Of a DNA stretch of 64,000 nt, positions 27,172 to 35,261 are shown in pieces; the first letter of the stretch is position 1, and every line of letters begins with the position of its first letter. Both the position numbers and the translations under genes were made by a program. The DNA is from an uncultured Roseobacter sp. GTDB lineage: Bacteria > Pseudomonadota > Alphaproteobacteria > Rhodobacterales > Rhodobacteraceae. The notes beneath the pieces were generated by a model. The model saw nothing but the letters and a program-made list of their open reading frames with translations, was not told the DNA's origin and did not search any database. The stretch lies in the NCBI RefSeq assembly GCF_947491795.1, contig NZ_CANLKW010000008.1, positions 29,799 through 93,798 of the forward strand. Reading direction: 5' to 3'.

Positions 27172-27953
27172 GTCAGATCTCCGTAAATGTCCGGGCGGCG
27201 GTCCGCCAGGTGCGTCTGTCTTTGTCGCGCATGTTTCAGCACGCTCTGATCGAGTTCGGCCCAAAGCATTGTTTCTGCGCCCGCGCCGCGGACGATGTCC
27301 TCGCCGTCCGGACCGCACACGCAGGACAAACCATTGTAGGTAAAAGCATCCTCTGATCCTGTGTAATTGCAATAGGCCAGATAGACCGCATTCTCCTCCG
27401 CCCGCGCGGGCACAAGGCGCGCCGCGACACTGTCAAAAGGCACCATATTCGCTGTCGGGCAGACAATAAGGTCGGCCCCATGCAAGGCATGAGCGCGCAC
27501 GAGTTCCGGAAACTCCACATCATAGCAAATCGCCAGCGCGGCCTTCCATCCATTCAGGTCAAACACGGGTGGAATACTCTGACCAGCGGTGAACTGTGCA
27601 CGGTCAACCTCGCCAAAAAGATGCGTCTTGTGACAGCGCGCGATCTCCTGTCCCGCGCCATCGATGGCGACGCAGGCATTGTACGGACGCGGATGTCCCG
27701 GAAGCGCAAGCCCCGCGACTATGGCAATGCCATGCTCTCTGGCAATCGACTGTATTCCGTCCAGCACCTGCCCGGATTGCCTGGCATGGGTGGCGATCTG
27801 CTCCGCGCCGATGTTGTAGCCGCCCAGATACATTTCAGGCGTAACCAGCATGTCGGCGCCCTGCCCCGCAACCATTTTCGCAGCCTCGGACAGCGCCTCC
27901 AGCGCGCGCTCTGTCTGCGTCTGAGGGTGCGTTTGCCAAAGTGCGATTTTCAT
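27168..27953 (-). CDS. davA: 5-aminopentanamidase (nitrilase superfamily)
   Basis: Carbon-nitrogen hydrolase of 261 aa. The Glu-Lys-Cys triad is visible: E40 in TPEMYLGGYN, K109 in CHKTHLFGEVDR and C143 in ICYDVEFPE. DavA hydrolyses 5-aminopentanamide to 5-aminovalerate and ammonia, the step after DavB, and the two genes are coupled by a 4-base overlap, as expected for a davBA pair. Length and motif spacing are those of the family. A broader aliphatic amidase activity is possible. Confidence 0.88.
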   Translation of the reverse strand: MKIALWQTHPQTQTERALEALSEAAKMVAGQGADMLVTPEMYLGGYNIGAEQIATHARQSGQVLDGIQSIAREHGIAIVAGLALPGHPRPYNACVAIDGAGQEIARCHKTHLFGEVDRAQFTAGQSIPPVFDLNGWKAALAICYDVEFPELVRAHALHGADLIVCPTANMVPFDSVAARLVPARAEENAVYLAYCNYTGSEDAFTYNGLSCVCGPDGEDIVRGAGAETMLWAELDQSVLKHARQRQTHLADRRPDIYGDLT

Positions 27954-27962
27954 TCGTGATCC

Positions 27963-29270
27963 CTAGTATGTGTCCGCATAGGCTGCGCATTTTCCCGCCG
28001 TATCCAGGTCCGCGATATGGGCGATTTCGGATTCTTTATGTGATCGGTAAACGTCAGCAAACTGCTCTGGAAACCAGCCGGTGACAGTGTCGCTACCGGT
28101 GAAGGCATCGAGTGCGGCCTCCAGCGTTTCAGGCAGGCGGGTGAAGCCACGGGCCGCCAGTTCCCCGGGTGACAACAGCGACAGATCATCCTCGGTCGCG
28201 GGGGGCGCGCGCAGCTCTTCTTCGATGCCCTGACAGCCCGCATGCACAACAGCCGCAAGGGCCAGATGAGGGCAGGCAGCGGCGTCCGCCGCACGGTATT
28301 CGATGTTGAACTGTTTGGCGACCGAGGCAGGCTCCCTTGACGTGACAGGGCACACCCGCAGGGATGCTTCGCGGTCCCGGAAACCAAGATTGTTGTAGGC
28401 CGCAGACCATCTGTGCGGTGTCAGCCGTTCGTAAGAAACAACCGAGGGTGCTGTCAGTGCAAGAATCGCGGGCATGTATTTCAGCACACCCGCAGCAAAG
28501 GCGTCGGTCAGGCCTGACATGCCGCAGGCGCCGTTTTCATCATAGGTCAGAGGCGTTCCGGTATCGTCGCGAAAACTGAGGTGAATGTGTACGCCGTTGC
28601 CAACAGATGCGGTATCGAGGATCGGAGCAAAGGTCGCCGCCTCGCCGGCATGCTGTGCCGCAGAGCGGGTCAGTTCGCGCAGGATGACCGCGTCATCGGC
28701 AGATTTCACGCCTGTGCCGGGTGCGACGACGACCTCAAACTGGTTCGGTCCGTATTCCTTCATGATACTGTCCGGCGTCAGACCCGCTGCTTTCAGCGTC
28801 CCCATCAGGCTTTCCAGAAACACCCGCTGGCGTTCAAACGCATTCCGGCCAAATCCTTCGTTGGGCAGCCCGGTGCCCCTGAGCTGGAATTCATGCTCGA
28901 ACGCGGAAACCAAATGCGCACCGCTCAGCCGGTGCAGCCGCGCCAGGGCCTCTCGCAACAGCTGCCGGGTACAAAACGCCCAGGGGTCGCCCTCCAGCGT
29001 GACGATATCGCCCAGCATAAAGTGTTCGGTTGCGCCGCCCTCAAAACCCACCTTCACCTCACAGGCCGGATCAGGGACGAGCAGCAGATCGCCCAGCGAG
29101 CCGAACGGGCTGTCACCGATTCCGTCAAAACAGTTGATCTGCACGTTCGTAGGTACCCACCCGACCCCACGGCTGAGGCGACGGTCGAGCTGGTCTGCGG
29201 GAAATGCCTTGCCGCGTACCTTACCGGCAATATCGCAGGTGGCAGCAAAAATCAGGGGCATCGGTTTCAT
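27963..29270 (-). CDS. Glutamine synthetase-like gamma-glutamyl ligase
   Basis: Cytoplasmic ATP-dependent ligase of 435 aa in the glutamine synthetase superfamily. Family motifs include AFEHEFQL (metal-binding glutamates), NGVHIHLSF (ATP/metal histidine) and NLGFRDREASLRVCPV near the arginine-rich active-site segment. The N-terminus (DIAGKVRGKAFPADQLDRRL) and short length resemble PuuA/GlnA3-type gamma-glutamylamine synthetases more than housekeeping GlnA. The start at 29270 overlaps the regulator stop; an upstream in-frame extension would lie inside that gene. Beside DavBA it might gamma-glutamylate an amine such as 5-aminovalerate or a polyamine, which is inference. Confidence 0.85.
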   Translation of the reverse strand: MKPMPLIFAATCDIAGKVRGKAFPADQLDRRLSRGVGWVPTNVQINCFDGIGDSPFGSLGDLLLVPDPACEVKVGFEGGATEHFMLGDIVTLEGDPWAFCTRQLLREALARLHRLSGAHLVSAFEHEFQLRGTGLPNEGFGRNAFERQRVFLESLMGTLKAAGLTPDSIMKEYGPNQFEVVVAPGTGVKSADDAVILRELTRSAAQHAGEAATFAPILDTASVGNGVHIHLSFRDDTGTPLTYDENGACGMSGLTDAFAAGVLKYMPAILALTAPSVVSYERLTPHRWSAAYNNLGFRDREASLRVCPVTSREPASVAKQFNIEYRAADAAACPHLALAAVVHAGCQGIEEELRAPPATEDDLSLLSPGELAARGFTRLPETLEAALDAFTGSDTVTGWFPEQFADVYRSHKESEIAHIADLDTAGKCAAYADTY

Positions 29271-30121
29271 TGTGTCGTTTCCTTTGTCGTCACGCGCAGT
29301 GTGTCCCAGCTCTCGATCCGGTCGCGGGTATGTTCCCAGTGTTCCTCGGCAATGCGGGTCACGATGGCCTCGGTCACGGCAAGAGCGGAGGAATAAGTGT
29401 CCCACAATGTACCGGACTCGATGGGCACAGGCAGAACATCCGACGCATGACGCGCAACAGGTGATATCCATTTGTCCGTCATAAGCATGACCCGCGCGCC
29501 GCGTTCATCACGGGCCAGCGCAGCGAGTGAGGCAAGCGATGTCTGATAACGGCGAAAATCCACGACAAAGAAGATATCGCCTGCCTTCATCTGCAACAGG
29601 TATTCGGGCCAGGTTTCGGGATCAGAGGGCAAGTGAAATACGCCTTTTCGCGCCTGACGGAGGTGGAAGGAAAGATGCGCTGCAATCGTGTCACTGATCC
29701 GTCCGCCGATGACATAGACATTGTGTTTACTGCTCGCCAAAAGGGTACACACACGTTGGAATTGCTCCTCTGTGATGGCATCTCCGGCGATGGCCATTTG
29801 TGCACTGGCCCTGGTCAGGAAATCTGACAGATAATCCCCTTCGATGTGGCGGCCCCGCTCGTGTACTTCGACCGGGCTGCGGTCACCCTGTTTGAGCTCG
29901 GCAATCAGCGAACGCTGAAACTCCTGATATCCGGTCAAGCCGATTTTGGCCATGAAACGGGAGATAGAGGGGGCGGACACCTCTGAGCGCGCGGCCAGAT
30001 CCTGGATCGATGACAGCCCCGCATAAGGGTAGTCCGACAGGATCGCTGCGGCCAGCTTGCGCTCACCGGCGGTGAATGTGTCGGACGCTTTTTCAATCTT
30101 TTGTCTGATCTGCACAGTCAT
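29267..30121 (-). CDS. MurR/RpiR-family transcriptional regulator
   Basis: Regulator of 284 aa with an N-terminal RpiR helix-turn-helix (SIQDLAARSEVSAPSISRFM, residues ~37-57) and a C-terminal SIS effector domain from ~residue 130 (VYVIGGRISDTIAAHLSFHL). It is the first gene of the leftward amide/lysine operon and is divergent from the hydrolase-transporter operon. A TGAAA-N6-TTTCA palindrome of the RpiR operator type lies 33 bases ahead of its start. It probably controls both operons. SIS effectors are usually phosphosugars, but RpiR-type regulators also occur in amino-acid and opine-type clusters. Confidence 0.92.
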   Translation of the reverse strand: MTVQIRQKIEKASDTFTAGERKLAAAILSDYPYAGLSSIQDLAARSEVSAPSISRFMAKIGLTGYQEFQRSLIAELKQGDRSPVEVHERGRHIEGDYLSDFLTRASAQMAIAGDAITEEQFQRVCTLLASSKHNVYVIGGRISDTIAAHLSFHLRQARKGVFHLPSDPETWPEYLLQMKAGDIFFVVDFRRYQTSLASLAALARDERGARVMLMTDKWISPVARHASDVLPVPIESGTLWDTYSSALAVTEAIVTRIAEEHWEHTRDRIESWDTLRVTTKETTQ

Positions 30122-30154
30122 CTGGCACCTGCTTCGGTTACTGGCCAGCGTTTA

Positions 30155-30214
30155 TGAAAAAATAATTTCAGTCAACTCAAAAAACTTGACTTTGGAAATT
30201 TTCATTCGTCTACT
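30155..30214 (+). promoter_or_regulatory. Divergent promoter with RpiR-type palindrome
   Basis: TGAAA (30155-30159) and TTTCA (30166-30170) form a 16-bp palindrome with an AT spacer, the half-site type used by RpiR regulators. Facing right, TTGACT (30186) and TCTACT (30209) are spaced by 17 bp and give a good sigma-70-type promoter about 24 bases ahead of the GTG start at 30238. The palindrome lies just upstream of the -35 box. Regulation by the adjacent RpiR protein is inferred. Confidence 0.55.
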
Positions 30215-30237
30215 TTCAGCATTATCAGGGAGCGGTT

Positions 30238-31041
30238 GTGAGTCGATCAAACGTCATTGATGCCTCTGTGCAGGGGCAGTCAGGCCAGGAAAACCTGCTC
30301 AGCGCATCTGATCCTGCGCCAGTGGAATGGTGCATTGCGCGGGCGCAGTCTCCCATTTTCTTGTTGTGCGAACACGCGGGTCGGGCCGTTCCACAGGCAC
30401 TGGACGGCCTGGGATTGCCAGAAGGCGCAATTGACCGGCATATCGGCTGGGACATTGGCGCGGAAGCGCTGGCGCGCGCTGTATCCCACCGGCTGGAATG
30501 CCCGCTGATCCTGCAGCGCTACAGCCGGCTGGTGATCGACTGTAACCGCCCTCCCGGCAGCGCAGGATCCATTCCCGCTGTCAGTGACGGCATCCGCGTT
30601 CCCGGCAATGTCGGGCTGAACACCCAGGCGTCAGAGCAGCGCCGGCGGGAGATTTTTGACCCGATGAATGATGCAATCGCAGCCGCGTTTGAATTTCATC
30701 CGCGTCAGGCTGTTTTTGCCATCCATTCCTTTACACAGAATTTTCAGGGACAGCTGCGTCCCTGGGATGCGGGCTTTCTGACACGCAGCGATACCGAAAC
30801 CGCTGGCAGGCTGATGGAAGTGATTTCCGCCGCCGCACCTGATCTGCGGCTTGCGCTGAACCAGCCTTACCAGATTGATGATGCAAGCGACTGGTTCATC
30901 CCGCGCTATGCCGAAGCCCGCGCCATGCGGCACACACTGATCGAAGTGCGCAACGACCATCTGACAGATGAGGCCGGTGTTACACGCTGGGCCGATCTGC
31001 TGACCCCGGCAATCCGGTCCGTATTGGAGGTTTCACAATGA
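30238..31041 (+). CDS. N-formylglutamate amidohydrolase family protein
   Basis: Zinc-dependent hydrolase of 267 aa of the FGase family. Visible marks are PIFLLCEHAGRAVP (~residue 39), HIGWDIGAEAL, LILQRYSRLVIDCNRP and the later histidine-rich segment FAIHSFTQNF. The family's known reaction is N-formyl-L-glutamate to L-glutamate plus formate in histidine breakdown, but no other hut gene is here, so a different N-acyl amino acid or gamma-glutamyl product is possible. It uses a GTG start with GGGAG upstream and is the first gene of the rightward operon. It overlaps the next gene by ATGA. Confidence 0.87.
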   Translation: MSRSNVIDASVQGQSGQENLLSASDPAPVEWCIARAQSPIFLLCEHAGRAVPQALDGLGLPEGAIDRHIGWDIGAEALARAVSHRLECPLILQRYSRLVIDCNRPPGSAGSIPAVSDGIRVPGNVGLNTQASEQRRREIFDPMNDAIAAAFEFHPRQAVFAIHSFTQNFQGQLRPWDAGFLTRSDTETAGRLMEVISAAAPDLRLALNQPYQIDDASDWFIPRYAEARAMRHTLIEVRNDHLTDEAGVTRWADLLTPAIRSVLEVSQ

Positions 31042-31679
31042 CACTGACCCGCCAGCTGCCTCTGGTGCCGGCACAGTCCGCGCTGCTTTTTGTCGATGTC
31101 CAGAATTTCGCCGCCCATCGCGAGGGAGGTGAGTTCAAAGGCATGTCGGCACAGGATTTCGCCTCCGGTTACAGCTGGTTCTTTGACGAGCTGGAGGCCC
31201 GGGTCTTTGGCAATATGCAGGCCATTCAGGCCGCCTGCCGCGCTGCCCGGATCGAAGTTATGTATACGACCATTGAAAGCCTGACACTTGATGGTCGTGA
31301 CAGATCGCTGGACTACAAGATAACCGGATTCAATGTTCCCAAAGGCTCCTGGGACGGTAAGGTGATCGACCAGATCGCGCCCGCAGACGATGAGATCGTT
31401 CTGCCCAAATCGTCCTCGTCGGTCTTTATCTCGACCCATATCGATTATGTCCTCCGCAATCTGGGCGTCCGGCAACTGGTCATATCCGGTCTGATCACGG
31501 ATCAATGTGTGGAAAGCGCCATCCGTGATGCCTGCGATCTGGGATATCTGGTTACTCAGGTGACGGATGCCTGCCTGACCTACACTCCTGAGCGACATGC
31601 AAACTCGCTGCGCACCATAAAGGGCTACTGCCGCCAGGTGACCACAGCAGAGCTTGTTTTCGAGCTGGAGAACGTATGA
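31038..31679 (+). CDS. Isochorismatase-like cysteine hydrolase
   Basis: Cytoplasmic alpha/beta hydrolase of 213 aa in the isochorismatase family. The catalytic Asp-Lys-Cys triad is visible as D20 in LLFVDVQNF, K124 in VLPKSSSSVF and C157 in GLITDQCVESAI. Members cleave amides and carbamoyl groups (nicotinamide, N-carbamoylsarcosine, ureidoacrylate). Placement between an amidohydrolase and an amino-acid importer suggests deamidation of an imported nitrogen compound. The exact substrate cannot be told. Confidence 0.9.
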   Translation: MTLTRQLPLVPAQSALLFVDVQNFAAHREGGEFKGMSAQDFASGYSWFFDELEARVFGNMQAIQAACRAARIEVMYTTIESLTLDGRDRSLDYKITGFNVPKGSWDGKVIDQIAPADDEIVLPKSSSSVFISTHIDYVLRNLGVRQLVISGLITDQCVESAIRDACDLGYLVTQVTDACLTYTPERHANSLRTIKGYCRQVTTAELVFELENV

Positions 31680-31722
31680 TGGTACCGGTTTCTCAGACTG
31701 CTCTGCCGGGTCCGGAGCGCGC

Positions 31723-32433
31723 ATGCTGGAACTGACGGGCATCAGCAAGTCGTTTGGTGGCGTTCATGCCGTCCGCGATGTCTCATTCCTGCTGGAAGCC
31801 GGAGAGGTTCGCGGACTGATCGGACCAAATGGCGCGGGCAAGTCCACGCTGGTCAACCTGATCTCGGGGCTATTGACGCCCTCGTCCGGTACAATGACGC
31901 TGAACGGCGTACCGCTCACCGGGCAGAGCGCCCATCAGCGTGCCCGCCAGGGCATTGCGCGTACGTTCCAGAACCTGCGGGTTTTCCCCAGCCTGAGTGT
32001 CGAACAGAACATAGATGTTGCCCGTTATGCGGGGGGCAGCGCCGCCCTGCCGGAAGCCGCGATAAGGCAATTCGGTCTGCTCGACAAACTGACTTTGCCA
32101 GCCAACGCTTTGTCCTATGGCGATCAGAGACGTCTCGAAATCGTGCGCGGACTGGCACTGCGGCCACGGATCCTGATGCTGGACGAACCCGCAGCCGGTA
32201 TGAACGAAGAAGAAACCGAAGCTCTGGGCCACGCGCTGAAATGGGTGCAGCAACAGGCTGACTGCGCACTCTTCGTGATCGATCATGACCTGAAATTCAT
32301 TATGACCCTCTGCGACCGGATCACAGTGCTGGATATGGGGTCAGTGATCGCCGAAGGCACACCTCAGGAAATTACCACAAACCCAAAAGTCATCAGCGCT
32401 TATCTCGGCGACGACGTAAGCGCGGTGGCCTGA
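31723..32433 (+). CDS. LIV-type ABC transporter ATP-binding protein (LivG-like)
   Basis: ATPase of 236 aa from the branched-chain/hydrophobic amino-acid transporter class. Walker A is GPNGAGKST (~residue 36). The expected signature region is weakened (ALSYGDQRRLEIVRGL), with Walker B LMLDEPAAGMN and the LivG hallmark AAGMN-x-EE. The start at 31723 (MLELTGISKSFGG) has GGAG five bases upstream; a longer frame from 31654 would overlap the hydrolase gene. It is the first transporter gene of the operon, unusually placed before the binding protein. Confidence 0.92.
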   Translation: MLELTGISKSFGGVHAVRDVSFLLEAGEVRGLIGPNGAGKSTLVNLISGLLTPSSGTMTLNGVPLTGQSAHQRARQGIARTFQNLRVFPSLSVEQNIDVARYAGGSAALPEAAIRQFGLLDKLTLPANALSYGDQRRLEIVRGLALRPRILMLDEPAAGMNEEETEALGHALKWVQQQADCALFVIDHDLKFIMTLCDRITVLDMGSVIAEGTPQEITTNPKVISAYLGDDVSAVA

Positions 32434-32464
32434 ACTTATAACTGCCAACAACAAGGAGATTGAA

Positions 32465-33616
32465 ATGAAAATGAGTATACTCACGGCGCTGGCCTGTACG
32501 GCCCTGGTGACACCTGCCTTTGCAGAAGACACGATCAAAATTGGTCTGGGCGTCCCGATGACAGGCGACTACGCCCCCTATGCTGAATGGCAGGGCGCGC
32601 GATGCATGGCCGAAATGATCAACGCAGACGGCGGTGTCGATGGCAAAATGATCGAGGTTCTGGTTCAGGACGCCGGGGCAGATACGCAAACGGCAATTTC
32701 GCTGGCGCAGAAATTCCTGGATGAGGGCGCCGTCATGCTTGGCACAATCCCCTTCTCGGATACGATGATACCTGTGGCACAGATTGCGCAGGGCTATGGC
32801 GTGTCAATCTTTCAACCCCAGTCCACACAGGTTGAGATGCACGCAGGCATTGTCGACAACTTCTTTACAGGTGTCTCACCGGACCCTTTCACCGCAACCG
32901 CGGCGGCCAACTATGCGCTGGAGAACGGCGCAAAAAATGTCGTCCTGCTGACCTCTGATGAAGGCGGCAGCTGGTCGGCCAAAACGCCGCTCTGGTTCGG
33001 TGAAGTGATTGAAGCAGGCGGTGGCAAGGTGCTCGACACGCTGAATTTCAGTTTCGGCACCTCTGACTGGTCACCCCAGATCGCAGAGATGCGCGCTCTG
33101 GGCGAAGAAATTGACGCCGTCTATATCTCCTCCATCATGCCGGATGTGGGTGTTCTGGTCCGGCAGCTGCGCAGTGCGGGCATCGACGCCTGGGTCGTCG
33201 GTTCAGACGGATTTGACGATCCATCGCTTGATGCGATCGGTACCGACGATCCGTCGCTCCTCGACAAGGTTTTCTTTGCGACACTGGCCCCCAGCCAGGC
33301 CGACAGCTCGGTGGTGAATTTCATCGAAGAGTGCAAGGCAATCGGTGTCGATGTTCCAGGTCTTTTCCCGGCAACCGGCGCAGACACGGTCAAAGCGGTG
33401 GCATGGGCGGTGGAGCAGTCCGGCAGTACGGACCCGGCGACAATCGCAAAAACCATCCGCGAGGCCGACAGCATTCCGGTTCTGACCGTCGACAGCATTT
33501 CGTTCAAGGATACAAAAACCTACGCACAGCGCACCATTCCGGTTATCGGATTTGAAGGCGGCAAGCGCGTTCTTGTGTCCAACATCGTGCCCGACAACGT
33601 CCCAACGGACTGGTAA
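32465..33616 (+). CDS. LIV-type ABC transporter substrate-binding protein
   Basis: Periplasmic binding protein of 383 aa. The signal peptide MKMSILTALACTALVTPAFA is cut before EDTIKIG. The mature start IKIGLGVPMTGDYAPYAEWQ and LVQDAGADTQTAISLAQKFL are typical of the Leu/Ile/Val-binding class, whose members also bind amides, urea or aromatic amino acids. It has a strong AAGGAG ribosome site. It lies between the two ATPase genes and is followed by a stem-loop. The neighbouring amidases and ligase hint at an amino acid or amide ligand. Confidence 0.93.
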   Translation: MKMSILTALACTALVTPAFAEDTIKIGLGVPMTGDYAPYAEWQGARCMAEMINADGGVDGKMIEVLVQDAGADTQTAISLAQKFLDEGAVMLGTIPFSDTMIPVAQIAQGYGVSIFQPQSTQVEMHAGIVDNFFTGVSPDPFTATAAANYALENGAKNVVLLTSDEGGSWSAKTPLWFGEVIEAGGGKVLDTLNFSFGTSDWSPQIAEMRALGEEIDAVYISSIMPDVGVLVRQLRSAGIDAWVVGSDGFDDPSLDAIGTDDPSLLDKVFFATLAPSQADSSVVNFIEECKAIGVDVPGLFPATGADTVKAVAWAVEQSGSTDPATIAKTIREADSIPVLTVDSISFKDTKTYAQRTIPVIGFEGGKRVLVSNIVPDNVPTDW

Positions 33617-33625
33617 TAAAGAGTG

Positions 33626-33648
33626 GGGCACAGCCGCGCGCTGTGCCC
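33626..33648 (+). other. Stem-loop after the LIV binding-protein gene
   Basis: Perfect 9-bp inverted repeat (GGGCACAGC / GCTGTGCCC) with a 5-base loop, starting 10 bases after the binding-protein stop and ending 10 bases before the next start codon. There is no U-run. Like the elements after the other two binding-protein genes in this window it probably stabilises the upstream mRNA; it could also occlude translation of the next ATPase. Confidence 0.65.
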
Positions 33649-33658
33649 TGTTGATCCC

Positions 33659-34363
33659 ATGCTGGACATTCAGAATCTGCAGGTTTTTCACGGCCCCATC
33701 GAGGCGGTCCACGGTATTTCCCTGAGCGTCGCCAGTGGGCAGTGCGTCGCATTGCTCGGCCCCAATGGCGCGGGCAAAACCTCTACAATTTCAGCGATCT
33801 GCGGCATTGCACAGGCAAGCGGCACCATCGCCTTTGAAGGGACAGACCTGGCGAAAGTTTCCGTAGAGGACCGGATCGGACGCGGCATTGCGGTCTCTCC
33901 CGAGGGGCGGCGGATTTTCAGTAATCTCAGCGTAGAAGCGAACCTGCGCATCGGTGGCGGCATCCGAAGCGACCGCGAAAACATTCAGGCCGACATCGAC
34001 AAATGGTTCGATACATTCCCAATCCTGGGAGAGCGGCGCAGCCAGCCGGGCGGCACTCTTTCAGGCGGAGAACAACAGATGCTCGCCATCGCCCGCGCGC
34101 TCATGTCCAGACCTAAAATCCTTTTGCTCGACGAGCCCAGTCTTGGTCTTGCGCCACGCATCGTGGCCCAGGTGTTTCAGATGATTGCACAGCTGCGGTC
34201 GGAGGGCATGACAATCCTGCTGGTCGAGCAGAACGCGCGGCAGGCCCTTGATATCTCGGACTATGGGTATCTGCTCAACAATGGCCGCATCCAGGCCCAG
34301 GGAACATCTGCGGAACTGGGTGGCAGCAAAGACATGATGGCAAAACTGACGGGACTGGTCTGA
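33659..34363 (+). CDS. LIV-type ABC transporter ATP-binding protein (LivF-like)
   Basis: ATPase of 234 aa. It has Walker A GPNGAGKTS, the LivF-type VSPEGRRIFSNLSVEANL, signature LSGGEQQMLAIARAL and Walker B LLLDEPSLGLAP. I chose the ATG at 33659 (MLDIQNLQVFHG) because it matches the family start; a GTG at 33623 would add 12 residues lying over the stem-loop. The ribosome site is weak, consistent with modulation by that structure. The next gene starts directly after its stop. Confidence 0.92.
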   Translation: MLDIQNLQVFHGPIEAVHGISLSVASGQCVALLGPNGAGKTSTISAICGIAQASGTIAFEGTDLAKVSVEDRIGRGIAVSPEGRRIFSNLSVEANLRIGGGIRSDRENIQADIDKWFDTFPILGERRSQPGGTLSGGEQQMLAIARALMSRPKILLLDEPSLGLAPRIVAQVFQMIAQLRSEGMTILLVEQNARQALDISDYGYLLNNGRIQAQGTSAELGGSKDMMAKLTGLV

Positions 34364-34364
34364 G

Positions 34365-35261
34365 ATGGAATATGCAGCACAGCAGATCATCAACGCGCTG
34401 TCTTTCGGCGCAGAATACGCGCTGCTTGCACTGGGTCTCGCCATTGTCTTTTCCGTGATGGGGCTGGTCAATTTCGCACATGGCGAGGTGATCGCTGTCG
34501 GCGGCTACACGATGGTGGCCTTTGCCGCGCTGGTCACGGCAAACCCGCTGATCATCATTATTGGTGCTGTCGCCGCCACAGCGCTGACGTCCGTTGCACT
34601 GGAGCGGGTGGCGTTCAGACCCGTGCGCTATGCCGATCCGACCACGGGACTTCTGACAGCTTTCGGTGTGTCGATTGTCCTGCAAAATCTGTTTTTGCTT
34701 TTTATCTCTCCGCGCCCGATTGCGGTGACCTCTCTCTACTTTCTCGATGCGCCAGTCATGGTCCTGGGGGTGCAGATTTCCTCGTTGCAGATTTTTGAAT
34801 CCATCACCACCGTCGTGGTGATCATCGGACTGGTGCTCTTTTTGCAACGCACCACTCTGGGGCTTGCCATGCGCGCGGCTTCGCTGGACTTTGAGATGGT
34901 GCGCCTGACCGGCATACGCGCCAACCGGGTCTTTGCACTGGCGTTTCTGATTTCGGGACTACTGGCTGGCCTCGCGTGCATTTTCATTATGGCACGCCGC
35001 GGGTCCGTGGATCCGCACTTCGGTTTCAATCCGGTGCTCAAAGCCTTTGTCGCCTGCGTGGTCGGCGGTTTTGGCAGCCTTCCGGGCGCTGTGCTGGGGG
35101 GCTTTCTGCTCGGGGCTGTCGAAGTTGCGATGCTGGTGCTTCTGCCGCAGGAATACGGCGGTCTGAAGGACGCCTTTGTCTTTGGGATCATTGCTCTGGT
35201 TCTCGTGTGGCGGCCGGACGGCATCCTGAGCCCGGCCCGGGAAAAGGGTGACAAGCTGTGA
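34365..35261 (+). CDS. LIV-type ABC transporter permease (LivH-like)
   Basis: Inner-membrane permease of 298 aa with about eight hydrophobic segments. It has the family start IINALSFGAEYALLALGLAI, GLVNFAHGEV near residue 38 and AFVACVVGGFGSLPGAVLGG near the C-terminus. It begins one base after the LivF stop and overlaps the LivM-like gene by 4 bases. Confidence 0.93.
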   Translation: MEYAAQQIINALSFGAEYALLALGLAIVFSVMGLVNFAHGEVIAVGGYTMVAFAALVTANPLIIIIGAVAATALTSVALERVAFRPVRYADPTTGLLTAFGVSIVLQNLFLLFISPRPIAVTSLYFLDAPVMVLGVQISSLQIFESITTVVVIIGLVLFLQRTTLGLAMRAASLDFEMVRLTGIRANRVFALAFLISGLLAGLACIFIMARRGSVDPHFGFNPVLKAFVACVVGGFGSLPGAVLGGFLLGAVEVAMLVLLPQEYGGLKDAFVFGIIALVLVWRPDGILSPAREKGDKL

